64,000 bases of DNA, from the NCBI GenBank assembly GCA_964057225.1, contig OZ059894.1:19932476-19996475 (forward strand), in the 5' to 3' direction. A program made the translations under genes and the position numbers. The notes below the pieces were generated by a model. That model saw nothing but the letters and a program-made list of their open reading frames with translations, had not been told where the DNA came from and searched no databases. Within the stretch, counting starts at the first letter, position 1. The number at the start of each line of letters is the position of its first letter. The DNA comes from Auanema rhodensis. Its lineage: Eukaryota; Nematoda; Chromadorea; Rhabditida; Rhabditidae. This document shows positions 48,784 to 61,069 of this stretch, piece by piece.

Positions 48784-51700
48784 TCGAATGCACTATACTA
48801 CATTGAAAAACGTTTAATACAAAAATTAGTTATGATCGTTTGAAAAATGATGCATTAGTGTATGTTGAGTTTCCATGTACACTCAACATTGCTTCCAAAA
48901 ACATTTTGACAAAAATTTTTTCGAAAAATTTCAAAAGAATTTAGCAAAAAGTAGATGTTTTTAGATTCCATTTTTCAAGGCAAAGACGATAGACAATGTT
49001 ATTCAACGAAAAAATTAATTCTTTAGGGTGAAAATCGAGGATATAAGTGTGAACTTATATCAGTTGATATCTCGGTGCATTTTTAAGCTAGCGCAAATCT
49101 GATCACACAGATCGACGCAGCTTGAGAATCCGCATCGAATGCACTATACTACATTGAGAAACGCTTAATACACAAATTAGTTATGATCGTTTGAAAAATG
49201 ATGCATTAGTGTATGTTGAGTTTTCATGTACACTCAATATTGCTTCCAAAAACATTTTGACAAAAATTTTTTCGAAAAATTTCAAAAGAATTTAGCAAAA
49301 AGTAGATGTTTTTAGATTCCATTTTTCAAGGCAAAGATGATGGACAATGTTATTCAACGAAAAAATCATTTCTTCAGGGTGAAAATCGAGGATATAAGTG
49401 TGAACTTATATCAGTTGATATCTCGCTGCATTTTTAAGCTAGCGCAAATCTGATAACACAGATCGACGCAGCTTAAAAATCCGCATCGAATGCACTATAC
49501 TACATTGAGAAACGCTTAATACAAAAATTAGTTATGATCGTTTGAAAAATGATGCATTAGTGTATGTTGAGTTTCCATGTACACTCAACATTGCTTCCAA
49601 AAACATTTTGACAATAATTTTTTCGAAAAATTTCAAAATAAATTAGCAAAAAGTAGATGTTTTTAGATTCCTTTTTTCAAGGCAAAGACGATGGACAATG
49701 TTATTCAACGAAAAAATTAATTCTTCAGGGTGAAAATCGAGGATATAAGTGTGAACTTATATCAGTTGATATCTCGGTGCATTTTTAAGCTAGCGCAAAT
49801 CTGATAACACAGATCGACGCAGCTTAAAAATCCGCATCGAATGCAGTATACTACATTGAGAAACGCTTAATACAAAAATTAGTTATGATCGTTTGAAAAA
49901 TGATGCATTAGTGTATGTTGAGTTTCCATGTACACTCAACATTGCTTCCAAAAACATTTTGACAAAAATTTTTTCAAAAAATTTCAAAATAAATTAGCAA
50001 AAAGTAGATGTTTTTAGATTCCTTTTTTCAAGGCAAAGACGATGGACAATGTTATTCAACGAAAAAATTAATTCTTCAGGGTGAAAATCGAGGATATAAG
50101 TGTGAACTTATATCAGTTGATATCTCGGTGCATTTTCAAGCTAGCGCAAATCTGATAACACAGATCGACGCAGCTTAAAAATCCGCAGCGAATGCACTAT
50201 ACTACATTGAGAAACGCTTAATACAAAAATTAGTTATGATCGTTTGAAAAATGATGCATTAGTGTATGTTGAGTTTCCATGTACACTCAACATTGCTTCC
50301 AAAAACATTTTGACAAAAATTTTTTCAAAAAATTTCAAAATAAATTAGCAAAAAGTAGATGTTTTTAGATTCCTTTTTTCAAGGCAAAGACGATGGACAA
50401 TGTTATTCAACGAAAAAATTAATTCTTCAGGGTGAAAATCGAGGATATAAGTGTGAACTTATATCAGTTGATATCTCGGTGCATTTTCAAGCTAGCGCAA
50501 ATCTGATAACACAGATCGACGCAGCTTAAAAATCCGCAGCGAATGCACTATACTACATTGAGAAACGCTTAATACAAAAATTAGTTATGATCGTTTGAAA
50601 AATGATGCATTAGTGTATGTTGAGTTTCCATGTACACTCAACATTGCTTCCAAAAACATTTTGACAAAAATTTTTTCGAAAAATTTCAGAATAATTTAGC
50701 AAAAAGTAGATGTTTTTAGATTCCCTTTTTCAAGGCAAAGACGATGGACAATGTTATTCAACGAAAAAATTAATTCTTCAGGGTGAAAATCGAGGATATA
50801 AGTGTGAACTTTTATCAGTTGATATCTCGGTGCATTTTTAAGCTAGCGCAAATCTGATAACACAGATCGACGCAGCTTAAAAATCCGCATCGAATGCACT
50901 ATACTACATTGAAAAACGCTTAATACAAAAATTAGTTATGATCGTTTGAAAAATGATGCATTAGTGTATGTTGAGTTTCCATGTACACTCAACATTGCTT
51001 CCAAAAACATTTTGACAAAAATTTTTTCGAAAAATTTCAAAATAATTTAGCAAAAAGTAGATGTTTTTAGATTCCTTTTTTCAAGGCAAAGACGATGGAC
51101 AATGTTATTCAACGAAAAAATTAATTCTTCAGGGTGAAAATCGAGGATATAAGTGTGAACTTATATCAGTTGATATCTCGGTGCATTTTTAAGCTAGCGC
51201 AAATCTGATAACACAGATCGACGCAGCTTAAAAATCCGCATCGAATGCACTACACTACATTGAGAAACGCTTAATACAAAAATTAGTTATGATCGTTTGA
51301 AAAATGATGCATTAGTGTATGTTGAGTTTCCATGTACACTCAACATTGCTTCCAAAAACATTTTGACAATAATTTTTTCGAAAAATTTCAAAATAAATTA
51401 GCAAAAAGTAGATGTTTTTAGATTCCTTTTTTCAAGGCAAAGACGATGGACAGTGTTATTCAACGAAAAAATTAATTCTTCAGGGTGAAAATCGAGGATA
51501 TAAGTGTGAACTTATATCAGTTGATATCTCGGTGCATTTTTAAGCTAGCGCAAATCTGATAACACAGATCGACGCAGCTTAAAAATCCGCATCGAATGCA
51601 GTATACTACATTGAGAAACGCTTAATACAAAAATTAGTTATGATCGTTTGAAAAATGATGCATTAGTGTATGTTGAGTTTCCATGTACACTCAACATTGC

Positions 51701-51942
51701 TTCCAAAAACATTTTGACAAAAATTTTTTCAAAAAATTTCAAAATAAATTAGCAAAAAGTAGATGTTTTTAGATTCCCTTTTTCAAGGCAAAGACGATGG
51801 ACAATGTTATTCAACGAAAAAATTAATTCTTCAGGGTGAAAATCGAGGATATAAGTGTGAACTTATATCAGTTGATATCTCGGTGCATTTTTAAGCTAGC
51901 GCAAATCTGATAACACAGATCGACGCAGCTTAAAAATTCGCA

Positions 51943-52294
51943 TCGAATGCACTATACTACATTGAGAAACGCTTAATACAAAAATTATGTTATGATCGTT
52001 TGAAAAATGATGCATTAGTGTATGTTGAGTTTCCATGTACACTCAACATTGCTTCCAAAAACATTTTGACAATAATTTTTTCGAAAAATTTCAAAATAAA
52101 TTAGCAAAAAGTAGATGTTTTTAGATTCCTTTTTTCAAGGCAAAGACGATGGACAATGTTATTCAACGAAAAAATTAATTCTTCAGGGTGAAAATCGAGG
52201 ATATAAGTGTGAACTTATATCAGTTGATATCTCGGTGCATTTTTAAGCTAGCGCAAATCTGATAACACAGATCGACGCAGCTTAAAAATCCGCA
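51943..52294. repeat. Monomer 149, 352 bp (private one-base insertion)
   Basis: Near 51987 it reads attatgttatg where other copies read attagttatg, the only insertion noticed in the array. It falls in an otherwise nearly invariant segment (monomer positions 43-69). No other copy shares it. Confidence 0.75.
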
Positions 52295-52645
52295 TCGAAT
52301 GCACTATACTACATTGAGAAAAGCTTAATACAAAAATTAGTTATGATCGTTTGAAAAATGATGCATTAGTGTATGTTGAGTTTCCATGTACACTCAACAT
52401 TGCTTCCAAACACATTTTGACAATAATTTTTTCGAAAAATTTCAAAATAAATTAGCAAAAAGTAGATGTTTTTAGATTCCTTTTTTCAAGGCAAAGACGA
52501 TGGACAATGTTATTCAACGAAAAAATTAATTCTTCAGGGTGAAAATCGAGGATATAAGTGTGAACTTATATCAGTTGATATCTCGGTGCATTTTCAAGCT
52601 AGCGCAAATCTGATAACACAGATCGACGCAGCTTAAAAATCCGCA

Positions 52646-54049
52646 TCGAATGCACTATACTACATTGAGAAACGCTTAATACAAAAATTAGTTATGATCG
52701 TTTGAAAAATGATGCATTAGTGTATGTTGAGTTTCCATGTACACTCAACATTGCTTCCAAAAACATTTTGACAAAAATTTTTTCGAAAAATTTCAGAATA
52801 ATTTAGCAAAAAGTAGATGTTTTTAGATTCCTTTTTTCAAGGCAAAGACGATGGACAATGTTATTCAACGAAAAAATTAATTCTTCAGGGTGAAAATCGA
52901 GGATATAAGTGTGAACTTTTATCAGTTGATATCTCGGTGCATTTTTAAGCTAGCGCAAATCTGATAACACAGATCGACGCAGCTTAAAAATCCGCATCGA
53001 ATGCACTATACTACATTGAGAAACGCTTAATACAAAAATTAGTTATGATCGTTTGAAAAATGATCCATTATTGTATGTTGAGTTTCCATGTACACTCAAC
53101 ATTGCTTCCAAAAACATTTTGACAAAAATTTTTTCGAAAAATTTCAAAATAATTTAGCAAAAAGTAGATGTTTTTAGATTCCTTTTTTCAAGGCAAAGAC
53201 GATGGACAATGTTATTCAACGAAAAAATTAATTCTTCAGGGTGAAAATCGAGGATATAAGTGTGAACATATATCAGTTGATATCTCGGTGCATTTTCAAG
53301 CTAGCGCAAATCTGATAACACAGATCGACGCAGCTTAAAAATCCGCATCGAATGCAGTATACTACATTGAGAAACGCTTAATACAAAAATTAGTTATGAT
53401 CGTTTGAAAAATGATGCATTAGTGTATGTTGAGTTTCCATGTACACTCAACATTGCTTCCAAAAACATTTTGACAAAAATTTTTTCGAAAAATTTCAGAA
53501 TAATTTAGCAAAAAGTAGATGTTTTTAGATTCCTTTTTTCAAGGCAAAGACGATGGACAATGTTATTCAACGAAAAAATTAATTCTTCAGGGTGAAAATC
53601 GAGGATATAAGTGTGAACTTTTATCAGTTGATATCTCGGTGCATTTTTAAGCTAGCGCAAATCTGATAACACAGATCGACGCAGCTTAAAAATCCGCATC
53701 GAATGCACTATACTACATTGAGAAACGCTTAATACAAAAATTAGTTATGATCGTTTGAAAAATGATCCATTATTGTATGTTGAGTTTCCATGTACACTCA
53801 ACATTGCTTCCAAAAACATTTTGACAAAAATTTTTTCGAAAAATTTCAAAATAATTTAGCAAAAAGTAGATGTTTTTAGATTCCTTTTTTCAAGGCAAAG
53901 ACGATGGACAATGTTATTCAACGAAAAAATTAATTCTTCAGGGTGAAAATCGAGGATATAAGTGTGAACATATATCAGTTGATATCTCGGTGCATTTTCA
54001 AGCTAGCGCAAATCTGATAACACAGATCGACGCAGCTTAAAAATCCGCA
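52646..54049. repeat. 2-monomer higher-order repeat (702 bp) x 2 (monomers 151-154)
   Basis: The pair is a cagaataattt/gaacttttatc monomer followed by a gatccattattg/gaacatatat/attttcaagct monomer. It occurs at 52646-53347 and again at 53348-54049. The second copy differs by atgcagtata at its start. The rare gatccattattg appears only in these two monomers; monomer 180 has gatccattagtg. Confidence 0.8.
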
Positions 54050-56506
54050 TCGAATGCACTATACTACATTGAGAAACGCTTAATACAAAAATTAGTTATG
54101 ATCGTTTGAAAAATGATGCATTAGTGTATGTTGAGTTTCCATGTACACTCAACATTGCTTCCAAAAACATTTTGACAATAATTTTTTCGAAAAATTTCAA
54201 AATAAATTAGCAAAAAGTAGATGTTTTTAGATTCCTTTTTTCAAGGCAAAGACGATGGACAATGTTATTCAACGAAAAAATTAATTCTTCAGGGTGAAAA
54301 TCGAGGATATAAGTGTGAACTTATATCAGTTGATATCTCGGTGCATTTTTAAGCTAGCGCAAATCTGATAACACAGATCGACGCAGCTTAAAAATCCGCA
54401 TCGAATGCAGTATACTACATTGAGAAACGCTTAATACAAAAATTAGTTATGATCGTTTGAAAAATGATGCATTAGTGTATGTTGAGTTTCCATGTACACT
54501 CAACATTGCTTCCAAAAACATTTTGACAAAAATTTTTTCAAAAAATTTCAAAATAAATTAGCAAAAAGTAGATGTTTTTAGATTCCTTTTTTCAAGGCAA
54601 AGACGATGGACAATGTTATTCAACGAAAAAATTAATTCTTCAGGGTGAAAATCGAGGATATAAGTGTGAACTTATATCAGTTGATATCTCGGTGCATTTT
54701 CAAGCTAGCGCAAATCTGATAACACAGATCGACGCAGCTTAAAAATCCGCAGCGAATGCACTATACTACATTGAGAAACGCTTAATACAAAAATTAGTTA
54801 TGATCGTTTGAAAAATGATGCATTAGTGTATGTTGAGTTTCCATGTACACTCAACATTGCTTCCAAAAACATTTTGACAAAAATTTTTTCGAAAAATTTC
54901 AGAATAATTTAGCAAAAAGTAGATGTTTTTAGATTCCCTTTTTCAAGGCAAAGACGATGGACAATGTTATTCAACGAAAAAATTAATTCTTCAGGGTGAA
55001 AATCGAGGATATAAGTGTGAACTTTTATCAGTTGATATCTCGGTGCATTTTTAAGCTAGCGCAAATCTGATAACACAGATCGACGCAGCTTAAAAATCCG
55101 CATCGAATGCACTATACTACATTGAGAAACGCTTAATACAAAAATTAGTTATGATCGTTTGAAAAATGATGCATTAGTGTATGTTGAGTTTCCATGTACA
55201 CTCAACATTGCTTCCAAAAACATTTTGACAATAATTTTTTCGAAAAATTTCAAAATAAATTAGCAAAAAGTAGATGTTTTTAGATTCCTTTTTTCAAGGC
55301 AAAGACGATGGACAATGTTATTCAACGAAAAAATTAATTCTTCAGGGTGAAAATCGAGGATATAAGTGTGAACATATATCAGTTGATATCTCGGTGCATT
55401 TTCAAGCTAGCGCAAATCTGATAACACAGATCGACGCAGCTTAAAAATCCGCATCGAATGCACTATACTACATTGAGAAACGCTTAATACAAAAATTAGT
55501 TATGATCGTTTGAAAAATGATGCATTAGTGTATGTTGAGTTTCCATGTACACTCAACATTGCTTCCAAAAACATTTTGACAATAATTTTTTCGAAAAATT
55601 TCAAAATAAATTAGCAAAAAGTAGATGTTTTTAGATTCCTTTTTTCAAGGCAAAGACGATGGACAATGTTATTCAACGAAAAAATTAATTCTTCAGGGTG
55701 AAAATCGAGGATATAAGTGTGAACATATATCAGTTGATATCTCGGTGCATTTTCAAGCTAGCGCAAATCTGATAACACAGATCGACGCAGCTTAAAAATC
55801 CGCATCGAATGCACTATACTACATTGAGAAACGCTTAATACAAAAATTAGTTATGATCGTTTGAAAAATGATGCATTAGTGTATGTTGAGTTTCCATGTA
55901 CACTCAACATTGCTTCCAAAAACATTTTGACAATAATTTTTTCGAAAAATTTCAAAATAAATTAGCAAAAAGTAGATGTTTTTAGATTCCTTTTTTCAAG
56001 GCAAAGACGATGGACAATGTTATTCAACGAAAAAATTAATTCTTCAGGGTGAAAATCGAGGATATAAGTGTGAACATATATTAGTTGATATCTCGGTGCA
56101 TTTTCAAGCTAGCGCAAATCTGATAACACAGATCGACGCAGCTTAAAAATCCGCATCGAATGCACTATACTACATTGAGAAACGCTTAATACAAAAATTA
56201 GTTATGATCGTTTGAAAAATGATGCATTAGTGTATGTTGAGTTTCCATGTACACTCAACATTGCTTCCAAAAACATTTTGACAATAATTTTTTCGAAAAA
56301 TTTCAAAATAAATTAGCAAAAAGTAGATGTTTTTAGATTCCTTTTTTCAAGGCAAAGACGATGGACAATGTTATTCAACGAAAAAATTAATTCTTCAGGG
56401 TGAAAATCGAGGATATAAGTGTGAACATATATCAGTTGATATCTCGGTGCATTTTCAAGCTAGCGCAAATCTGATAACACAGATCGACGCAGCTTAAAAA
56501 TCCGCA
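54050..56506. repeat. 7-monomer higher-order unit of block C, copy 1 (monomers 155-161)
   Basis: The order is acaataattt/gaacttatat; atgcagtata with ttcaaaaaattt and ccgcagcg; cagaataattt with attccctttttc and gaacttttatc; then four near-identical acaataattt/gaacatatat/attttcaagct monomers (55103-56506). The opening trio recurs at 56507, 2457 bp downstream. The last four copies are local single-monomer amplification; monomer 160 has a private atatattagttg. Confidence 0.75.
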
Positions 56507-58963
56507 TCGAATGCACTATACTACATTGAGAAACGCTTAATACAAAAATTAGTTATGATCGTTTGAAAAATGATGCATTAGTGTATGTTGAGTTTCCATG
56601 TACACTCAACATTGCTTCCAAAAACATTTTGACAATAATTTTTTCGAAAAATTTCAAAATAAATTAGCAAAAAGTAGATGTTTTTAGATTCCTTTTTTCA
56701 AGGCAAAGACGATGGACAATGTTATTCAACGAAAAAATTAATTCTTCAGGGTGAAAATCGAGGATATAAGTGTGAACTTATATCAGTTGATATCTCGGTG
56801 CATTTTTAAGCTAGCGCAAATCTGATAACACAGATCGACGCAGCTTAAAAATCCGCATCGAATGCAGTATACTACATTGAGAAACGTTTAATACAAAAAT
56901 TAGTTATGATCGTTTGAAAAATGATGCATTAGTGTATGTTGAGTTTCCATGTACACTCAACATTGCTTCCAAAAACATTTTGACAAAAATTTTTTCAAAA
57001 AATTTCAAAATAAATTAGCAAAAAGTAGATGTTTTTAGATTCCTTTTTTCAAGGCAAAGACGATGGACAATGTTATTCAACGAAAAAATTAATTCTTCAG
57101 GGTGAAAATCGAGGATATAAGTGTGAACTTATATCAGTTGATATCTCGGTGCATTTTCAAGCTAGCGCAAATCTGATAACACAGATCGACGCAGCTTAAA
57201 AATCCGCAGCGAATGCACTATACTACATTGAGAAACGCTTAATACAAAAATTAGTTATGATCGTTTGAAAAATGATGCATTAGTGTATGTTGAGTTTCCA
57301 TGTACACTCAACATTGCTTCCAAAAACATTTTGACAAAAATTTTTTCGAAAAATTTCAGAATAATTTAGCAAAAAGTAGATGTTTTTAGATTCCCTTTTT
57401 CAAGGCAAAGACGATGGACAATGTTATTCAACGAAAAAATTAATTCTTCAGGGTGAAAATCGAGGATATAAGTGTGAACTTTTATCAGTTGATATCTCGG
57501 TGCATTTTTAAGCTAGCGCAAATCTGATAACACAGATCGACGCAGCTTAAAAATCCGCATCGAATGCACTATACTACATTGAGAAACGCTTAATACAAAA
57601 ATTAGTTATGATCGTTTGAAAAATGATGCATTAGTGTATGTTGAGTTTCCATGTACACTCAACATTGCTTCCAAAAACATTTTGACAATAATTTTTTCGA
57701 AAAATTTCAAAATAAATTAGCAAAAAGTAGATGTTTTTAGATTCCTTTTTTCAAGGCAAAGACGATGGACAATGTTATTCAACGAAAAAATTAATTCTTC
57801 AGGGTGAAAATCGAGGATATAAGTGTGAACATATATCAGTTGATATCTCGGTGCATTTTCAAGCTAGCGCAAATCTGATAACACAGATCGACGCAGCTTA
57901 AAAATCCGCATCGAATGCACTATACTACATTGAGAAACGCTTAATACAAAAATTAGTTATGATCGTTTGAAAAATGATGCATTAGTGTATGTTGAGTTTC
58001 CATGTACACTCAACATTGCTTCCAAAAACATTTTGACAATAATTTTTTCGAAAAATTTCAAAATAAATTAGCAAAAAGTAGATGTTTTTAGATTCCTTTT
58101 TTCAAGGCAAAGACGATGGACAATGTTATTCAACGAAAAAATTAATTCTTCAGGGTGAAAATCGAGGATATAAGTGTGAACTTTTATCAGTTGATATCTC
58201 GGTGCATTTTTAAGCTAGCGCAAATCTGATAACACAGATCGACGCAGCTTAAAAATCCGCATCGAATGCACTATACTACATTGAGAAACGCTTAATACAA
58301 AAATTAGTTATGATCGTTTGAAAAATGATGCATTAGTGTATGTTGAGTTTCCATGTACACTCAACATTGCTTCCAAAAACATTTTGACAATAATTTTTTC
58401 GAAAAATTTCAAAATAAATTAGCAAAAAGTAGATGTTTTTAGATTCCTTTTTTCAAGGCAAAGACGATGGACAATGTTATTCAACGAAAAAATTAATTCT
58501 TCAGGGTGAAAATCGAGGATATAAGTGTGAACATATATCAGTTGATATCTCGGTGCATTTTCAAGCTAGCGCAAATCTGATAAAACAGATCGACGCAGCT
58601 TAAAAATCCGCATCGAATGCACTATACTACATTGAGAAACGCTTAATACAAAAATTAGTTATGATCGTTTGAAAAATGATGCATTAGTGTATGTTGAGTT
58701 TCCATGTACACTCAACATTGCTTCCAAAAACATTTTGACAATAATTTTTTCGAAAAATTTCAAAATAAATTAGCAAAAAGTAGATGTTTTTAGATTCCTT
58801 TTTTCAAGGCAAAGACGATGGACAATGTTATTCAACGAAAAAATTAATTCTTCAGGGTGAAAATCGAGGATATAAGTGTGAACATATATCAGTTGATATC
58901 TCGGTGCATTTTCAAGCTAGCGCAAATCTGATAACACAGATCGACGCAGCTTAAAAATCCGCA
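56507..58963. repeat. 7-monomer higher-order unit of block C, copy 2 (monomers 162-168)
   Basis: It has the same opening trio as at 54050, with a private cgtttaatac in monomer 163. Monomer 166 carries gaacttttatc where copy 1 has gaacatatat, and monomer 167 has tgataaaaca. A third, decayed start (acaataattt/gaacttatat, then atgcagtata) follows at 58964 and 59315, again seven monomers on. Confidence 0.7.
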
Positions 58964-59665
58964 TCGAATGCACTATACTACATTGAGAAACGCTTAATAC
59001 AAAAATTAGTTATGATCGTTTGAAAAATGATGCATTAGTGTATGTTGAGTTTCCATGTACACTCAACATTGCTTCCAAAAACATTTTGACAATAATTTTT
59101 TCGAAAAATTTCAAAATAAATTAGCAAAAAGTAGATGTTTTTAGATTCCTTTTTTCAAGGCAAAGACGATGGACAATGTTATTCAACGAAAAAATTAATT
59201 CTTCAGGGTGAAAATCGAGGATATAAGTGTGAACTTATATCAGTTGATATCTCGGTGCATTTTTAAGCTAGCGCAAATCTGATAACACAGATCGACGCAG
59301 CTTAAAAATCCGCATCGAATGCAGTATACTACATTGAGAAACGCTTAATACAAAAATTAGTTATGATCGTTTGAAAAATGATGCATTAGTGTATGTTGAG
59401 TTTCCATGTACACTCAACATTGCTTCCAAAAACATTTTGACAATAATTTTTTCGAAAAATTTCAAAATAAATTAGCAAAAAGTAGATGTTTTTAGATTCC
59501 TTTTTTCAAGGCAAAGACGATGGACAATGTTATTCAACGAAAAAATTAATTCTTCAGGGTGAAAATCGAGGATATAAGTGTGAACATATATCAGTTGATA
59601 TCTCGGTGCATTTTCAAGCTAGCGCAAATCTGATAACACAGATCGACGCAGCTTAAAAATCCGCA

Positions 59666-61069
59666 TCGAATGCACTATACTACATTGAGAAACGCTTAAT
59701 ACAAAAATTAGTTATGATCGTTTGAAAAATGATGCATTAGTGTATGTTGAGTTTCCATGTACACTCAACATTGCTTCCAAAAACATTTTGACAAAAATTT
59801 TTTCGAAAAATTTCAAAATAATTTAGCAAAAAGTAGATGTTTCTAGATTCCTTTTTTCAAGGCAAAGACGATGGACAATGTTATTCAACGAAAAAATTAA
59901 TTCTTCAGGGTGAAAATCGAGGATATAAGTGTGAACTTATATCAGTTGATATCTCGGTGCATTTTTAAGCTAGCGCAAATCTGATAACACAGATCGACGC
60001 AGCTTAAAAATTCGCATCGAATGCACTATACTACATTGAGAAACGCTTAATACAAAAATTAGTTATGATCGTTTGAAAAATGATGCATTAGTGTATGTTG
60101 AGTTTCCATGTACACTCAACATTGCTTCCAAAAACATTTTGACAATAATTTTTTCGAAAAATTTCAAAATAAATTAGCAAAAAGTAGATGTTTTTAGATT
60201 CCTTTTTTCAAGGCAAAGACGATGGACAATGTTATTCAACGAAAAAATTAATTCTTCAGGGTGAAAATCGAGGATATAAGTGTGAACTTATATCAGTTGA
60301 TATCTCGGTGCATTTTTAAGCTAGCGCAAATCTGATAACACAGATCGACGCAGCTTAAAAATTCGCATCGAATGCACTATACTACATTGAGAAACGCTTA
60401 ATACAAAAATTAGTTATGATCGTTTGAAAAATGATGCATTAGTGTATGTTGAGTTTCCATGTACACTCAACATTGCTTCCAAAAACATTTTGACAATAAT
60501 TTTTTCGAAAAATTTCAAAATAAATTAGCAAAAAGTAGATGTTTTTAGATTCCTTTTTTCAAGGCAAAGACGATGGACAATGTTATTCAACGAAAAAATT
60601 AATTCTTCAGGGTGAAAATCGAGGATATAAGTGTGAACTTATATCAGTTGATATCTCGGTGCATTTTTAAGCTAGCGCAAATCTGATAACACAGATCGAC
60701 GCAGCTTAAAAATCCGCATCGAATGCACTATACTACATTGAGAAACGCTTAATACAAAAATTAGTTATGATCGTTTGAAAAATGATGCATTAGTGTATGT
60801 TGAGTTTCCATGTACACTCAACATTGCTTCCAAAAACATTTTGACAATAATTTTTTCGAAAAATTTCAAAATAATTTAGCAAAAAGTAGATGTTTTTAGA
60901 TTCCTTTTTTCAAGGCAAAGACGATGGACAATGTTATTCAACGAAAAAATTAATTCTTCAGGGTGAAAATCGAGGATATAAGTGTGAACATATATCAGTT
61001 GATATCTCGGTGCATTTTCAAGCTAGCGCAAATCTGATAACACAGATCGACGCAGCTTAAAAATCCGCA
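59666..61069. repeat. 4-monomer unit with tgtttctag marker (monomers 171-174)
   Basis: Monomer 171 has the rare tgtttctagatt change and a ttcgc end; two acaataattt monomers and one mixed monomer (174, gaacatatat) follow. The marker recurs in monomer 175 (starting 61070), exactly 1404 bp downstream, with a matching acaataattt neighbour, suggesting a four-monomer duplication. Confidence 0.65.

Larger units (their letters stand above)
27379..49485. repeat. Block B: satellite subfamily B, monomers 79-141
   Basis: It is defined by variants absent from block A: aaaagaattt, tacacaaatt, ctcaatatt, ttctttagg, gatgatgg, gaacctatat linked with gatttctc, tgatcacac, cttgagaat and aaagccgc. Recurrent types, named by first copy, are 79 (gctcaatac, tatattgaaattcc, gactaaaa), 80 (cgtttaatac, gatagac), 81 (gatgatgg, atcatttcttc), 82 (caacggaaaa), 96 (tttttggattcc) and 108 (one-base deletion). 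The block contains all six 350-bp monomers. Both dyads nearest the middle and end of the monomer are weakened here more often than in block A. Confidence 0.85.
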
